Shown here piece after piece: positions 40,101-49,399 of a DNA stretch of 64,000 nt. Every line of letters begins with the position of its first letter. The stretch's first letter is position 1. Origin of the DNA: Acanthornis magna (taxonomy: Eukaryota; Chordata; Aves; Passeriformes; Acanthizidae); contig JAWUZG010000032.1 of assembly GCA_036785705.1 (NCBI GenBank), forward strand, positions 14,464,001 through 14,528,000, given 5' to 3'. Made by a program: the position numbers and the translations under genes. The notes under the pieces were generated by a model, which saw nothing but the letters and a program-made list of their open reading frames with translations, searched no databases and had not been told where the DNA came from.

Positions 40101-40893
40101 CCTCCTCTGGGGTTTGTCATCACGGATGCTGGCAGTATCAGCTGGCGAAGTGTGAGTGTCACTGGAGAGGAGCCTGCTTTGGAAAGCAGCTGAAGTAGCT
40201 CACAACTTCTAGCTGTCACCAGCTTGGGCCATTTGTATTGTCCCATGGGATGCTGCCTAGGAGCAGCTCCACAGGGCTGCATGGTGTGGGGGCTGCCTTG
40301 CTTCGGGACAGCCCTGGGCTGAGGTGTTGGACTCAAATGCCCACTGTAACTGTCCCATTAGCATCAGCAGACAGCCACCTGCACACTCCCGGCCATGGCC
40401 TCTGCAGGGCATAGTGAGGAGGAGCAGAGGATCTGCTTTGGAAGCTACACTTCAGCATATGTGTGTTTTGTGGATAGGACAAATATTCTTGGACTTTAGA
40501 AAAGTACTAATTACCCATTCATCTTTTGTTTTTACCTGTGCTTTTCCTGCTTCCTCCTGTATTATTTCCATGTCTCTCTATTTACAGAAAAACCCAGAGG
40601 AGGATGGCTCAGGGAAAACACTAAGCTGGGAACCAGGTCACTTGCTTTTAACCATCTACACCGTTCGCAGCATTGAGCAGCTTTTGCCTTTCTTCAATGT
40701 ACTCAGCCAAGTTTTTAACAGCAAAGTCACAAGCAGATGTGGTGGACACTCAGGGAGCCCTGTCCTTTACCCCAACTGCTTTCCAAGTAAGGACATAAAA
40801 ATGGAGAACCTCAAGACCTTCTCCAGCAAAGCAAGACAGAAGATAGAAGAAATGGTTGAGAAGGATTTTCTTGAAGGCGTCATAAAATCATGA
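1144..40893 (+). CDS. DOP1A: DOP1A (dopey family member 1), 3' part, 31 coding exons
   Basis: DOP1 proteins are large, mostly helical cytosolic proteins that act with MON2 at Golgi and endosome membranes in protein and organelle traffic. Exons seen: 1144-1253, 3239-3347, 5620-5740, 6429-6548, 8230-8344, 8776-8805, 9204-9437, 11857-12481, 15440-15714, 16345-16497, 18452-18549, 19839-20098, 20773-22780, 22886-22997, 23874-24056, 24344-24469, 24801-24935, 25246-25301, 25794-25898, 26586-26652, 27409-27553, 27794-27873, 28425-28534, 28696-28845, 30084-30145, 30774-30926, 32185-32321, 33632-33687, 34581-34745, 36313-36442, 40588-40893. Together they give 6,536 nt, which after a two-base split codon is 2,178 codons including TGA at 40891-40893, with no internal stop. 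All junctions keep phase. The translation closely matches vertebrate DOP1A (for example [42 protein letters not shown]). About 290 N-terminal residues, including most of the Dopey N domain, lie outside the window. Identification rests on recalled family sequence. Confidence 0.95.
1254..3238 (+). other. DOP1A: DOP1A intron, non-coding
   Basis: AT-rich sequence without recognised repeats. A 132-codon open frame at 2452-2850 begins at TTG, is full of Phe/Leu/Ser from AT-rich DNA, and has no visible homology, so it is treated as chance. Confidence 0.6.
4401..5033 (-). repeat. CR1 LINE, 5'-truncated
   Basis: The segment begins with the reverse complement of the CR1 3' octamer end (atagaatcatagaa) and the block ttggaagggacc. 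It continues through the reverse-transcriptase C-terminal codons: on the minus strand at 4487-4711 one reads [30 protein letters not shown], typical of CR1 ORF2. It is truncated at its 5' end near 5033. It sits in the DOP1A intron between 3347 and 5620, antisense to the gene. Confidence 0.9.
7195..7790 (+). repeat. Old, diverged CR1 LINE
   Basis: The stretch reads as CR1 in the sense direction. It contains 'ggccagacgtggaatattgtgtccagctttgggc', followed by 'gagaaactgaagag', 'gaaggctgtggagc' and near its end 'gttgaactagatg'. These are in the order of the CR1 RT C terminus and 3' UTR. Reading frames are broken by many changes, so the copy is old. It lies in the DOP1A intron 6549-8229. Confidence 0.65.
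8776..8805 (+). CDS. DOP1A: DOP1A 30-bp microexon
   Basis: Ten codons ([10 protein letters not shown]) lie between a pyrimidine-rich tract with acceptor caaag and the donor CAG|gtatgg. Both flanking introns are phase 0 (upstream exon ends ATT GTT TCT TTG, downstream exon starts GAG ACT TAT), so the exon can be included or skipped without a frame change. I recall this segment in some DOP1A isoforms and its absence in others. That makes alternative use likely but unproven here. Confidence 0.85.
10370..10710 (-). repeat. CR1-like LINE fragment
   Basis: Read on the plus strand, the order 'ctgaacagaggggattaattactc', 'gatttgctgacagtacttt', 'aggtgtggctggcctgcttcacc', 'tggctggctcatattcaccttgtc', 'aggactccagcatcc' matches antisense CR1 reverse-transcriptase sequence. 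Both ends are diffuse and the copy is diverged. It lies in the DOP1A intron 9438-11856. Confidence 0.65.
12482..15439 (+). other. DOP1A: DOP1A intron, non-coding
   Basis: This 3-kb intron runs from GTTG|gtaagc to tttcag. No CR1 copy, RNA gene or conserved coding block was recognised. The frame from the preceding exon happens to stay open for about 250 nt into the intron (to 12738), without any protein-like pattern there. Confidence 0.6.
16498..18451 (+). other. DOP1A: DOP1A intron with GC donor
   Basis: The exon ends ACA GAG ACA AG and the intron starts gcaagt, matching the strong GC-AG donor consensus AG|GCAAGT. No in-frame GT donor in the neighbourhood keeps the [15 protein letters not shown] junction. 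The acceptor is tccacag at 18451. Apart from a short CR1 end at about 17972-18042, I see nothing else in this intron. Confidence 0.8.
17972..18042 (+). repeat. CR1 3'-end fragment
   Basis: The sequence 'gacttcagtgatccatgcgggtccctgccaactcaggatattctatgattctat' is the end of a CR1 subfamily in sense orientation and closes with the ATTCTATG octamers. It is about 70 bp, heavily 5'-truncated, and lies in the GC-AG intron of DOP1A. Confidence 0.75.
20773..22780 (+). CDS. DOP1A: DOP1A giant internal exon (2,008 bp)
   Basis: This is the largest DOP1A exon, flanked by the acceptor ttttcaag and the donor AG|gtatgt. Its first half encodes a Ser/Glu/Asp-rich, low-complexity and probably disordered linker with many SSxS and SDSG-type runs. 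A strongly basic Lys-rich patch follows at about 21510-21630 ([17 protein letters not shown]). The second half, from about 21640, switches abruptly to a conserved helical segment ([17 protein letters not shown], then [17 protein letters not shown]) rich in Leu/Ile helices, as in HEAT-like folds. The linker differs from mammalian sequence far more than the helical half does, judged from memory. Acidic and serine-rich stretches make phosphorylation likely, but that is inference. Confidence 0.93.
26700..27164 (-). repeat. CR1 LINE with internal inversion
   Basis: From 26700 to about 26754 the plus strand shows the antisense CR1 3' terminus (catagaatcatagaatgg...gatcatccagttcc). From about 26761 to 27164 it shows CR1 in the sense direction ('ggagcaagtccagaggagg' through 'gtggggttggaacta'), stopping just where the antisense piece begins in CR1 coordinates. 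The two pieces together make one 5'-truncated element with its upstream part inverted. It lies in the DOP1A intron 26653-27408. Confidence 0.85.
29089..29892 (-). repeat. CR1 LINE, 5'-truncated
   Basis: The segment starts with the antisense octamer end (acatagaatgatttgcattggaagggacc) and runs through 'ccccatccaacctagccttgaacac', 'ttgtcctatcaccccatgccc', 'tactccaggtggagtc' and 'ccaccagccccaagtcc' to about 29892. The minus strand retains broken CR1 RT reading frames. It occupies most of the DOP1A intron 28846-30083. Confidence 0.9.
31352..31400. repeat. Overlapping inverted repeats (two alternative hairpins)
   Basis: A perfect 17-bp inverted repeat is formed by 31362-31378 (AGTGACCTTTTACTGTA) and 31384-31400, with a 5-nt loop. 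A second, overlapping perfect 13-bp inverted repeat is formed by 31352-31364 (TATTTCTTACAGT) and 31373-31385, with an 8-nt loop. The two share bases, so only one can form at a time. They lie in the DOP1A intron 30927-32184. Confidence 0.85.
35844..35894. repeat. Short AT-rich tandem repeat (13-bp unit)
   Basis: About three and a half copies of a unit like gtaaaataaatga stand in tandem, with a 4-bp slippage (aataaataaatgag) in the last copy. They lie in the DOP1A intron 34746-36312. Confidence 0.8.
36443..40587 (+). other. DOP1A: Last DOP1A intron, long non-coding stretch
   Basis: This 4.1-kb intron runs from the donor AAAG|gtatgt to the acceptor tttacag. Apart from the 60-bp candidate exon at 38379, no conserved coding block is visible. 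The stretch 39400-40340 is richer in G+C than the surroundings, and the 88 codons just before the last exon (from 40324) happen to be open in its frame. No CR1 copy was recognised. Confidence 0.6.
38379..38438 (+). CDS. DOP1A: Candidate 60-bp cassette exon of DOP1A
   Basis: This 20-codon open segment (starting DKQEDF, ending AKHQ) lies in the 4.1-kb last intron. It is preceded by a polypyrimidine tract and acceptor (tcctctttccttccacag) and followed by a good donor (CAG|gtgagg). The upstream DOP1A exon ends in phase 0 at 36442 and the final exon starts in phase 0 at 40588, so inclusion would add 20 residues between the KAK and KNPEED parts without a shift. I do not recall it in the main vertebrate isoform. 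It could be an alternative exon or a chance splice-site pair. Confidence 0.45.
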
Positions 40894-41140
40894 ACCAAAC
40901 TGGTACTACTCAGCCTATATGTAGTGTAACTATTTAAATGAAATACTGTATCTTTCCCAGTTGTATAGTATTCTTTTCTTATTTTGTATGTAATGAAATA
41001 CTTAATGTTGTATTTAAGTTAAATATTTGTAAATAAGAGAAGTTCTGGATGTGGCCTGAATCAAGTTTAAATATTGGTGGCTCATATTGATTATGGTGCC
41101 TACTATTTACAGTAAATGTTTTGTTGTCTTGAGTTCTGTC
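40894..41140 (+). other. DOP1A: DOP1A 3' UTR and likely polyadenylation region
   Basis: The untranslated tail after the DOP1A stop is short and AT-rich. No perfect AATAAA occurs on the plus strand here. The common variant AGTAAA at 41111-41116 is followed about 15-25 nt later by a T/G-rich stretch (ttttgttgtcttgag), so cleavage near 41130-41145 is the simplest reading. A genomic A run starts at 41144, so cDNA 3' ends primed by oligo-dT could be artefacts here. Confidence 0.5.
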
Positions 41141-41143
41141 TTT

Positions 41144-41233
41144 AAAAAAAAAAAAAACAAAAAAAAATACAAGGTGCACATTTTTTCAATTTGTTTCCAG
41201 TTTATTTTTGTCTTTTTTTTTTTTTTTTTTTTT
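41144..41233. repeat. Poly(A) and poly(T) tracts between convergent gene ends
   Basis: An A tract at 41144-41157, continuing after one C as 41159-41167, is followed 45 nt later by a run of 21 T at 41213-41233. The arms are complementary and could pair. The tract sits exactly between the end of DOP1A (+) and the end of PGM3 (-). Confidence 0.9.
41201..41206 (-). terminator. PGM3: Candidate PGM3 polyadenylation signal
   Basis: The plus strand reads TTTATT, giving AATAAA on the minus strand, about 890 nt downstream of the PGM3 stop codon. A cleavage site some 15-25 nt further (about 41180) would leave the PGM3 transcript ending within about 40-50 bp of the probable DOP1A end. Other signals nearer the stop were not found, but the search was by eye. 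Confidence 0.45.
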
Positions 41234-42091
41234 AATCTATTGGAACCTGTGCTTATTTAATAACCTGTAAAATGCTATTATGGCAGGAGTTAGAGCAGGA
41301 CTACAATGAACTGTTTGTCAGAGGTAGACACCCTGAACCAAAGTATGCTGAGGAGGGTACTGGTGTGTTTAAAACATTGCATCCTGTCAGCCCAGCCCCT
41401 TCATGGTGCTGGGGAGCATTAAAGGCCACAGAAGACAAACTTGTCTCTGTCCCTTCCCTTTGAAGTGTGATTATAAATACTATTACTGCAAATCACTTTC
41501 TAAATAATCTCATAAAGTGTCTAATGAAGATAATATTGCAATAATAGATTATTATTTGCAAATATTCTTTTTCATTATATTGTTTCCCCCTCAAAGTGAG
41601 GTGAACTGAATCTGAAGACAGAAGTGACAGCCTCTGTCTTACACTGTTGCCCACAGTTGACTGGGCTACTGGGGGAAGATGGGGATAATGTTTCTGCAGC
41701 AGCCACTGCACTGCAGCCACTGTGAGCACAGTCACAGAAGAGCTCCGGTCATGCAGCTGTGGCCAGAGCTCTGAGGGTGTGGGTGTTGGATTTCAGGCAC
41801 AATGTGACAATGAACTAAGCTGGGGCAGGGAGGGGCAGAATTCCTTCTGGACATGGACATGGCCTGTCAAGAAGTCAGACAAACTCGGGGAGGGGGGAAC
41901 ATTCAACAGCAAGAGCATTTCATTAAGAGGTAAGTTGCTAAAGGAGGTTAAGAATAAGCAGAGTAATATTCCACTCAGTTCTGATCAATCCTTGCTACTC
42001 CCAGGTATGGGTTGGCTATGTGCCCAGCAGCACGTGGTAAAAAAAGTAGTATTAAAAGGTTAGGGAAGTTGTGTGCATTAACTGCCATTCA

Positions 42092-45000
42092 TTATATAGG
42101 CTGGGGTGGTGCTCCTTTTCCACCAGCAAGGTGGAAAACGGCCAGGCTCACTTCATGGGCGAGGGCATCTGCATTCTCCTGTGGAATATTGGAAAAGTTA
42201 GTTATGCTGCTGTCAGCATGAGAAGAATAGAGCAAATATGTGCTATTAAGGCAAGCATTTTCCTGCAAATGCTGTGTTCCTTATATTGCTCCAACAGCCT
42301 GAGGTGTGCTCTGCCACTGCCCTCATGCTGGCAGAGAGAAATGGGTTAGGAGCATGTGAACTGGGGAGAGAAAGACCACTGCTTTTGCTGTCACCTTTAA
42401 GTTCAGATCTGGACTAACTTAACAGCAGCCAGAATTTTTTTTCTATTTTGCCTCTTATGAAATTGTGTAGTTAGGGGCTGCTTTGGTAACTTTCTTCTTA
42501 TCCCTGAGTTCTCAGAAGGCTGGTTGTCTTTTCAAAATCATCTAGTGTTAAATCTGCCTTTATAAACATTTATATTTTCCTTTTGAAGATAAACATTAAA
42601 AACACTAAACATTACTTTTCTAAATAAAAGAAAATCCAAAGTGACTTTCTGTGATCACCGTCTTTTTTTCCAAATGTAGCATTTGTTAAGCGTGATTAAA
42701 GGACGAGTAGAAACAAACTGCCTTCATCACCCCCTGCGAAGCAGAAGACCGTATAACATGAATAACCTCACTCATAAGCAACTTCTTTAAGATCTGACCT
42801 GTGTGTCTGCTTCAGCATAGATTCTGACAACGTCCTCTGTTCCTGATGGACGAACAAATGCTCGTGACAGTTTGTACTTCTTTACAAGGGCATCAATTTT
42901 CTCCTGTAGGCCTGGGGGTGTCAGCACTCTCCTTTCTGCATCTGTCGTGTCAATAACGTGCCTGTCTGCGACCTGTGGCATCAGAAACAGGATAAGACAG
43001 AAATTCAGGGTTTGATATGTTGTGCTGCCTGGAGAAGAGTTCAATTTGGGAGTTAATAAAGGGCTACACAAATACTTGGGGATCCCTAGGCTCCCTGCTC
43101 AGCATCTATTAACCAAGTCCTGAGAGGCCTCAGCTGCTCAGTTTGAAAAAAGGGTCAGTTCTGAACATGCCTCCCTGGTCAGACTGAAGTGAAGCTACAG
43201 CTTCTCCTGGTAGATCAGATCCTTAAACTCTTTCCTGTGGTTAATTTAGAGCCCAGAGCTTCCTCACTGTGTCTACCACAATGCTGCCACATGGCCTGTT
43301 CTGCTCAAGCTCTTTCAACGCTGGAAAGGATAAAGAAGCAAGAACTTGAACATTCAAGTTCAAACTGGCATAGCAAGAAAAATCCAACTGCCCAGCAGGC
43401 AGGGGTCATAGAAAAATAGGATTTTTCTAACTTGAAAGGTCAGAAAGAAATTCTAAGCTAAAATTTCAAGAGTTTTGGTCAGGATTTTCCATTTAATATA
43501 GTTGGCTATTAAGCCATCATTTTTGTAAGTCATATTTCTCTTTTAGTCCAAGTGACATTCCAGTCCCTCCTCTGGGTTTTTTCCCAGCATCTTTGGCCTA
43601 GTTCTGCCCTTTAATGGTCTGTTTCAGCTTTAAAATAAAGCTTATCAAAACAAGATGCAGGCAAAAGATGCTCAGAGCAGGGCCCCCAGAGGCTGCTGTA
43701 GCCTGAGGCAGCATGGCTGGGAACTCACCTGAACCTTGAGCAGCCGATTGGGAAGGTCGGTGTAGAGGGCATCCCACTGCTGCACAGTCAGACCCTTCAG
43801 AGCCAGGATTGCTTCAATCACCAGCATGTCCGACACAGCATCGCCAACAGTCTGCCAACAGGGAGGGGAAAACACTGCAGCAGTCCACAGTGAAGACAGG
43901 GAGGCAGGATTTGGTCAGTGAGCTGCCAGCAGCAGCCTGACAGGAACTCACAAACATGCCTGCCAATACAGTGATTCAGTTTTCTCAGTTTTTACCTGAT
44001 TGATCAGGTCAATCATGCTTTCAAGCATCTTTGCTGCTTCTCTTTTTTCATCATCTTTCTCTTCTTTTACCAGTTGTCGTATTTTAGTTTCAGCAGCTTT
44101 ACTAAACAATACCTAGAAGAAAAAGATGAGAGCTTTGTCACGATCAAACCAGGATACATGCAGCAGTGAGGAAAAATCTTTTACCATTTAAGCCCAAATA
44201 GCCATCATTAATGTTTGCCACCATGAACTCCCATCCCCCCCATAAAGCACAGAGGAGCTGGTGGCAATGCTATGATAAAGGCAGAAGGGGAAAACAAGTC
44301 CATTTTCAAACAAGGAGAAAAAAAAAAGTCTTGTTTATAAAACTAAGCAGAATGTGAAAAGACCTCCTTCTCCAGGTAATTTAACTAAAATTTTGTACAT
44401 AGTGGCTGATCATATGCATTACCTGCTCATACTTACTGTGCCATGTCCGTTTGCCTCAAAATAAACACCCACATCAAACTCCTGGGCCTTGTGGTGCAAG
44501 TGTTTCACTCCTGTTTTGACACAGTGCACAGGTACCTGCAGCCCAAGGATGTGCAGAGAATAACAACAAAGTTACAGACTCTCCTCAGTAAGAGCTGAGC
44601 ACCGACCTGGATGGACTGCTACAAACCAACCCATGTTACAAACTAACCCATGTTTCTGGGCCACTGAGGCCCAGAGCTAAAATGCTCCACTATTTCTGCA
44701 GACCCAATTAAAAAAGATTTCATTTATTCCTGTGTAAATAAAGGCTAATTAAAGAAATAAAGAAATAAACTCCAAACCTAGAAAAATCCATTTTATTTTA
44801 TGGCTTCAGGTAACACACCAGATTCACATCCAAACAGAAGTAATACCTTCCCTCGGTTTCCCTAGTGAACACTTAGTTTGCTGAAGAAAATGAAACAAAC
44901 AGTGTCAAAGTATCAAGAAGCTGTTACTGACTCACTTTGTTGCAAAGCAGAAAAGTCCTCAACTTGTTTGAGAAGTATCAAGGGATTTTGTTAAACTTTT

Positions 45001-48000
45001 TTAAAATTAATGAAAAGTGACTAGACCTTCTTAAACTTTACCCTCTCGTGTCTCCTTTGCCACCAAGAATTTAGTCACAACTGGAGGTTTGAAAGAGTAA
45101 TTTATTTTTGCTTAGTTTTAGTTTTCCTAGCGATCATATTACAGTTGCATTCACTTTAAAAATAAGCAAATGCAAACTACCTAGAAAAAAAACATGAAGA
45201 ATACCTTCAGTGTTTCCTGGAGGTAGCGTGTTGAATTCCCATTGGCATATGCTGTTTGTACCACTGCCATCTTGAAGTTCTGTTTCACCTGAATAAACCA
45301 ATAAACCAAGTTTTACTGTCCAATAGGCACATAGCCAAGCAACTAGAATAAACAGAAAGATAATCAGAACTGTTAAATATACACTTAAAACTCTTGGGTG
45401 TCAGAAGTAGGCACTGGCTCACTGAGAACTTCTGTATGTTTAAAACAACATGAATTCTGTTCAAGTCTCTGTATATCCCATACTGATTTTTCTTAGGTCC
45501 GGCTGAAGCACATGTTCAAGCTTAGACTTCCCAAACCCCTTTCTGGCCAGTGAGGTACAGGTTTGATCTCTTTTTAAAGCAGGTTCACTTTAGAAAGATG
45601 TAGAGAGACCACCAACCAACACAGCTTCCTTAGACTATTTTATACTTTACAAATTAAAATGCCAGCATTCATTTCATATATTAGAATTACCTTAGTAAGA
45701 AGTTCTTTTAGGAAGATACTAATTAAAGTTGCTATTTTATCTCCATCAATCAGGTGAAAATGGCCAGCTGTGTCCTTATAATAATAAACAATTCTATCTG
45801 CATCACCATCAAATGAGCAGCATCTCTCGTTGGGCTTCATGTCTAGCCCTAGTGCACAGAGTTACAAATGCAAGTTGAACACAGGAAAAGAAACAAAATC
45901 AGGTAATTTATCTCAGTGAGTGATTAGGGAAACACATTTGCTTTTCAGAGCACAAGTCTGCATACAAATGACTCCACTCAGGCACAATTAAAGCCAGGAT
46001 CCAGACGTGAGGCACAAGCATCCATCCCCAGCAGGTACTGCCACTGTGCTGCTCCCAGACTGCATCTCTCCAGTACGCAAGCAGTGTGGCAAGGGGAAAC
46101 AATGCCATATCTTGGTGTTCAAATTTGGCAAGCAGTTGCAGCGAGAGGGCAGCTGTCCAATGGAGAACTCAGTTTAGCCTCAAATAATTTCATATCCAAA
46201 GCAGCCTGCTCTCCCAGCTCAGGGGCTCCCTTTTATACACTACTCAGAAAACTGATTGAAATTATTTCCTCACTGGTTTATGTCAATGAGTCAGCCTGCT
46301 GGCACCAAGCTGTTAATTAACCCAGCCCTTCTGCAGGAACCCGGAAAATTGTTTCTTCACAATACAAAGGGGAGTAAAATAAATAACATTAAGCCAGTCC
46401 TGACTGATCTTTGGACTCTGCCAGCTTAGCATTCAGAAGAGACTCAAACATATTTCAGCCAGTCAGAGAGATACTGTGCTCCCCCAAGCAATTTAGACCA
46501 ACATAAGCTACAGATATGGCAAACCTGGCCATGCTATTCCCTCTTTCCATTGCACAAGGAGACCTATTCATGCAGTCACTTAGTAAGAAGCAGGGAGCTC
46601 TGCTTACTCAAGGATGTGGACCCTTGGCAGACCCTGCAGAGGAGGTAAAACAAGGTAAAATTACTGACTACATACCTCCAGGTGCTTTCTGGTGAACTTT
46701 CACAAAATCTGCACCACATAAGTGATTGAGTTTCTCCTTGGTTCCATCATTATATATGTGAATTAGCACCTCTTGTGGAAAGTAGGGCTTCATTTCTGAT
46801 AGTTTCAGGGCTCCTATTCCATTGGCACAGTCAATCTTCAGGTTCCTCTGACTCTCTCCAGAGCAGTGAGACTTAGCACAAGGGAAGAAGAGGCAAAGAG
46901 AACTCTTACCCTAGAGAAACCACACCTAGAGCATGCTGAATTAGAAACTTCAGGCCCAAACAGGCTAACAAACAGAAGATACTAATTTTGTACATTTGCA
47001 CAAAGAAGACAACACCCACTATTCACCTGTTTTATCAGTTCCATAAAAGCTTTGGATAGTTTTTCATAGTAACCTTCCAGTGTTGCTTTCCCATACTGCC
47101 CTTGGGTATTTTGACAGCAGACCATGTAATGGAGCTGTGGTGTTGTCACCAGACCATAATCTAGTGTGAAAAAAAAGCCACAATATTCAGAAATAGAATT
47201 GCAAATTAATTGTTGCTTAAAAGTTGTACAGTAAACAGACAAATGCAGGGCAAGAAACACATATGAAATTTTTCAAGTTCTATTATGAAAACATGATCCT
47301 CCCCCGCCCCGCCTTGCATTAAAGCCATATAACTGCCCTGAAATAAGATTGTTACAAGCAAGAATGGAAATGTGTCTGGTATTGCTTTAGGCCTACATAA
47401 AAGAGTCACATTTACATAAAAATAACCTTGACATGAGACTAGAATTGCAGAAGTGCAACGTACCATGGTACTGACCACCTAGGACCTGGATACCATCTAT
47501 TACTGACTGGGAGAGTTTCTTGCTGCTTGGCCTGGAAAACAACAAATACAGCTGAAAACCTTGGCAAAGATATTTATCTATGGGCTTGGGAAGGAAGCAC
47601 ATGTGTAAGACTCTGCAAGATTCCGGTCAGTAGATTTAGACTCACTGTGAAGAAATCCACAATTTTTCTGCTGTACAGCAATTCCCAATAAAGAAGTTTG
47701 AAAGCAAACACCCCAGGGGATTGCAAACATTAGCAAACTGCGGGACACGGGTGAACATCACACAGTACCCTCACAACCCCCACACACACCACAATAAAGC
47801 ACCCTCTTCAGAAAAAGTGCCAGGAAGTTCTTGTAGCTATCAGGGAAGCTAATATAGCAACAGCATTGAAAAACTTTTGCTTATTCCTGTTATCATAAAT
47901 TCAGCCACAAAAAAAGCATAATCTGGCTGCAGAGGGTAAAGCATCCCAAAAACATGAAGACAGCGCTGGCACTTACATAAGAGCAGGGTATACCTACAGT

Positions 48001-49124
48001 CTTTTGTCATTACCTGGTGTCTCTACCAATAAAAACCAAGGCATCTTTGTGCAGGTTCACTGCTGCTTTTTGGCAGATCTCAGTTATCACTGTCTGTAAT
48101 TCTTGCTCCTCTGCATTTGCTAGTTGTGTGGCATACTCTTCCCAGGAAGGGTGCAGCATTTCTCCAAGAGGATCAACCAGCTTTACACCATTGTCTTCCT
48201 TAGTAGAAAACCAAAAAACCCCAGAAGATAGTAAGTCTAAAAGTGGAGAACGAATGAAACCTCTTTGAAGACAACCAACACATGGTTCAATCACATTGCT
48301 TCTTTAAAAGTGGATAACTTCTGGGATGCAATAGCTTAGCTGTTTATTTAACCCTTCAACAAGCCCCCCCAAAAGTACTATATCCACCATATTAAGTAAC
48401 CAACTCTTTCTCCGTAATAATTTTAGTATGAAATTCATTTGACATTAAAATGACATAAGGGGAGATTCTAAGAAGCTGCAATGCTCCACAGCAGCAGAAG
48501 TCTAAACGCCTGATTTGTAATTGCTGCATTTTCAAGTTTATTTTTAAAACATACAGATTTTACTCAAAGGTTCCTCTCTTCTCAGGTTATTCCTAGTTTC
48601 CCAACATTAGGAAGTTATGTTGCAACATGAACTGTTTCCTCTGTTATTGCAACATGAAACGTTTCCTATGTTACATGATTTCCACATGAGAAAAAAATCA
48701 CACTTGTGTGTACAGGGAAAAGTAACTTCAAACAGACCAGATACTGTATTTACAGAGAGCAGGGTAAATGCTTTTAGCAGGTCCAAGTGCCTTCAGGATC
48801 TGGTCTCTCAGTGCCGTGACAAGCTTTGATTCCAACCAATTGATCACACCTTCCCACCCTTCAACACTTCACATCATTCCACCAAACTGGTCACGGGTTT
48901 AAGGAAAGGGCCGCTCTTACTTCAGGGTTGTGAGATGCTGTAACCATGATGCCAATGGTCGCTGTCACGGCTTTGGACCTGAGGATCGCCAGGAGGCCCA
49001 TGCGGAACACGACGTGATCCAGCTGCTCGGCCCTGGTGCGGAATCCAGCGGTGCCATACTGCAGGGTCAGCCCGGCGGGCTTGGGGTGCAATGCCGAGTA
49101 CTTTTTAAGGGCTTCACAATCCAT
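42092..49124 (-). CDS. PGM3: PGM3, phosphoacetylglucosamine mutase, complete
   Basis: The enzyme converts N-acetylglucosamine-6-phosphate to N-acetylglucosamine-1-phosphate on the cytosolic route to UDP-GlcNAc, which feeds glycosylation. Minus-strand coding exons: 49124-48921, 48198-48014, 47531-47464, 47160-47027, 46871-46676, 45848-45691, 45288-45205, 44535-44437, 44112-43996, 43851-43729, 42972-42799, 42178-42092. They sum to 1,629 nt, 542 residues plus TAA, the same length I recall for human PGM3. Visible motifs are the phosphoserine loop TASHNP with Ser64, the Mg2+ loop DGDADR at 276-281, the sugar loop EANGHG at 370-375, and the phosphate-binding RPSGTED at 497-503. No key residue is missing. 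The start is chosen because the coding exon opens with only two bases before ATG, and after joining to exon 1 an in-frame TGA (49425-49423) lies just upstream. The gene converges with DOP1A and is divergent from RWDD2A. Confidence 0.97.
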
Positions 49125-49399
49125 GTCTAGAGAAGGAAGCAACACAGATGGCAGTGAGAGACGACGAGTCACTGTCATCAGCTTCACGCTTTGAAGCCTG
49201 CGGGCTGCTTAAGCCGCCCCCATCGATCCCCAGGCGGGAGTGCAGGGGGGACCACAACGAAGGAGTCTCTGCATTCCCTGGAGAGCACTGGATAAACAGA
49301 GCGTGACCAGCTACAAGCAGCTCACGCAGGGATGAGGCGAGCAGAGCCACGATTCCCAGCCGGCTGGATCCCCGGATCCTAAAGAGCTCCCCCGGGGGG

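Noticed and set aside
40324..40587. In-frame open stretch before the last DOP1A exon, possibly an alternative first or terminal exon.
   Set aside because: A clear acceptor (tttacag) precedes AAA AAC CCA at 40588 and the upstream codons do not resemble DOP1A. The openness is probably chance.
42700..42790. A possible PGM3 C-terminal exon continuing directly after the exon 42972-42799; a shifted minus frame reads SDLKEVAYE and TVFCFAGG, faintly like the PGM3 C terminus.
   Set aside because: It has in-frame stops and the wrong phase. A clean last exon with acceptor ttccacag is present at 42178-42092 ([20 protein letters not shown]...), which completes exactly 542 residues.
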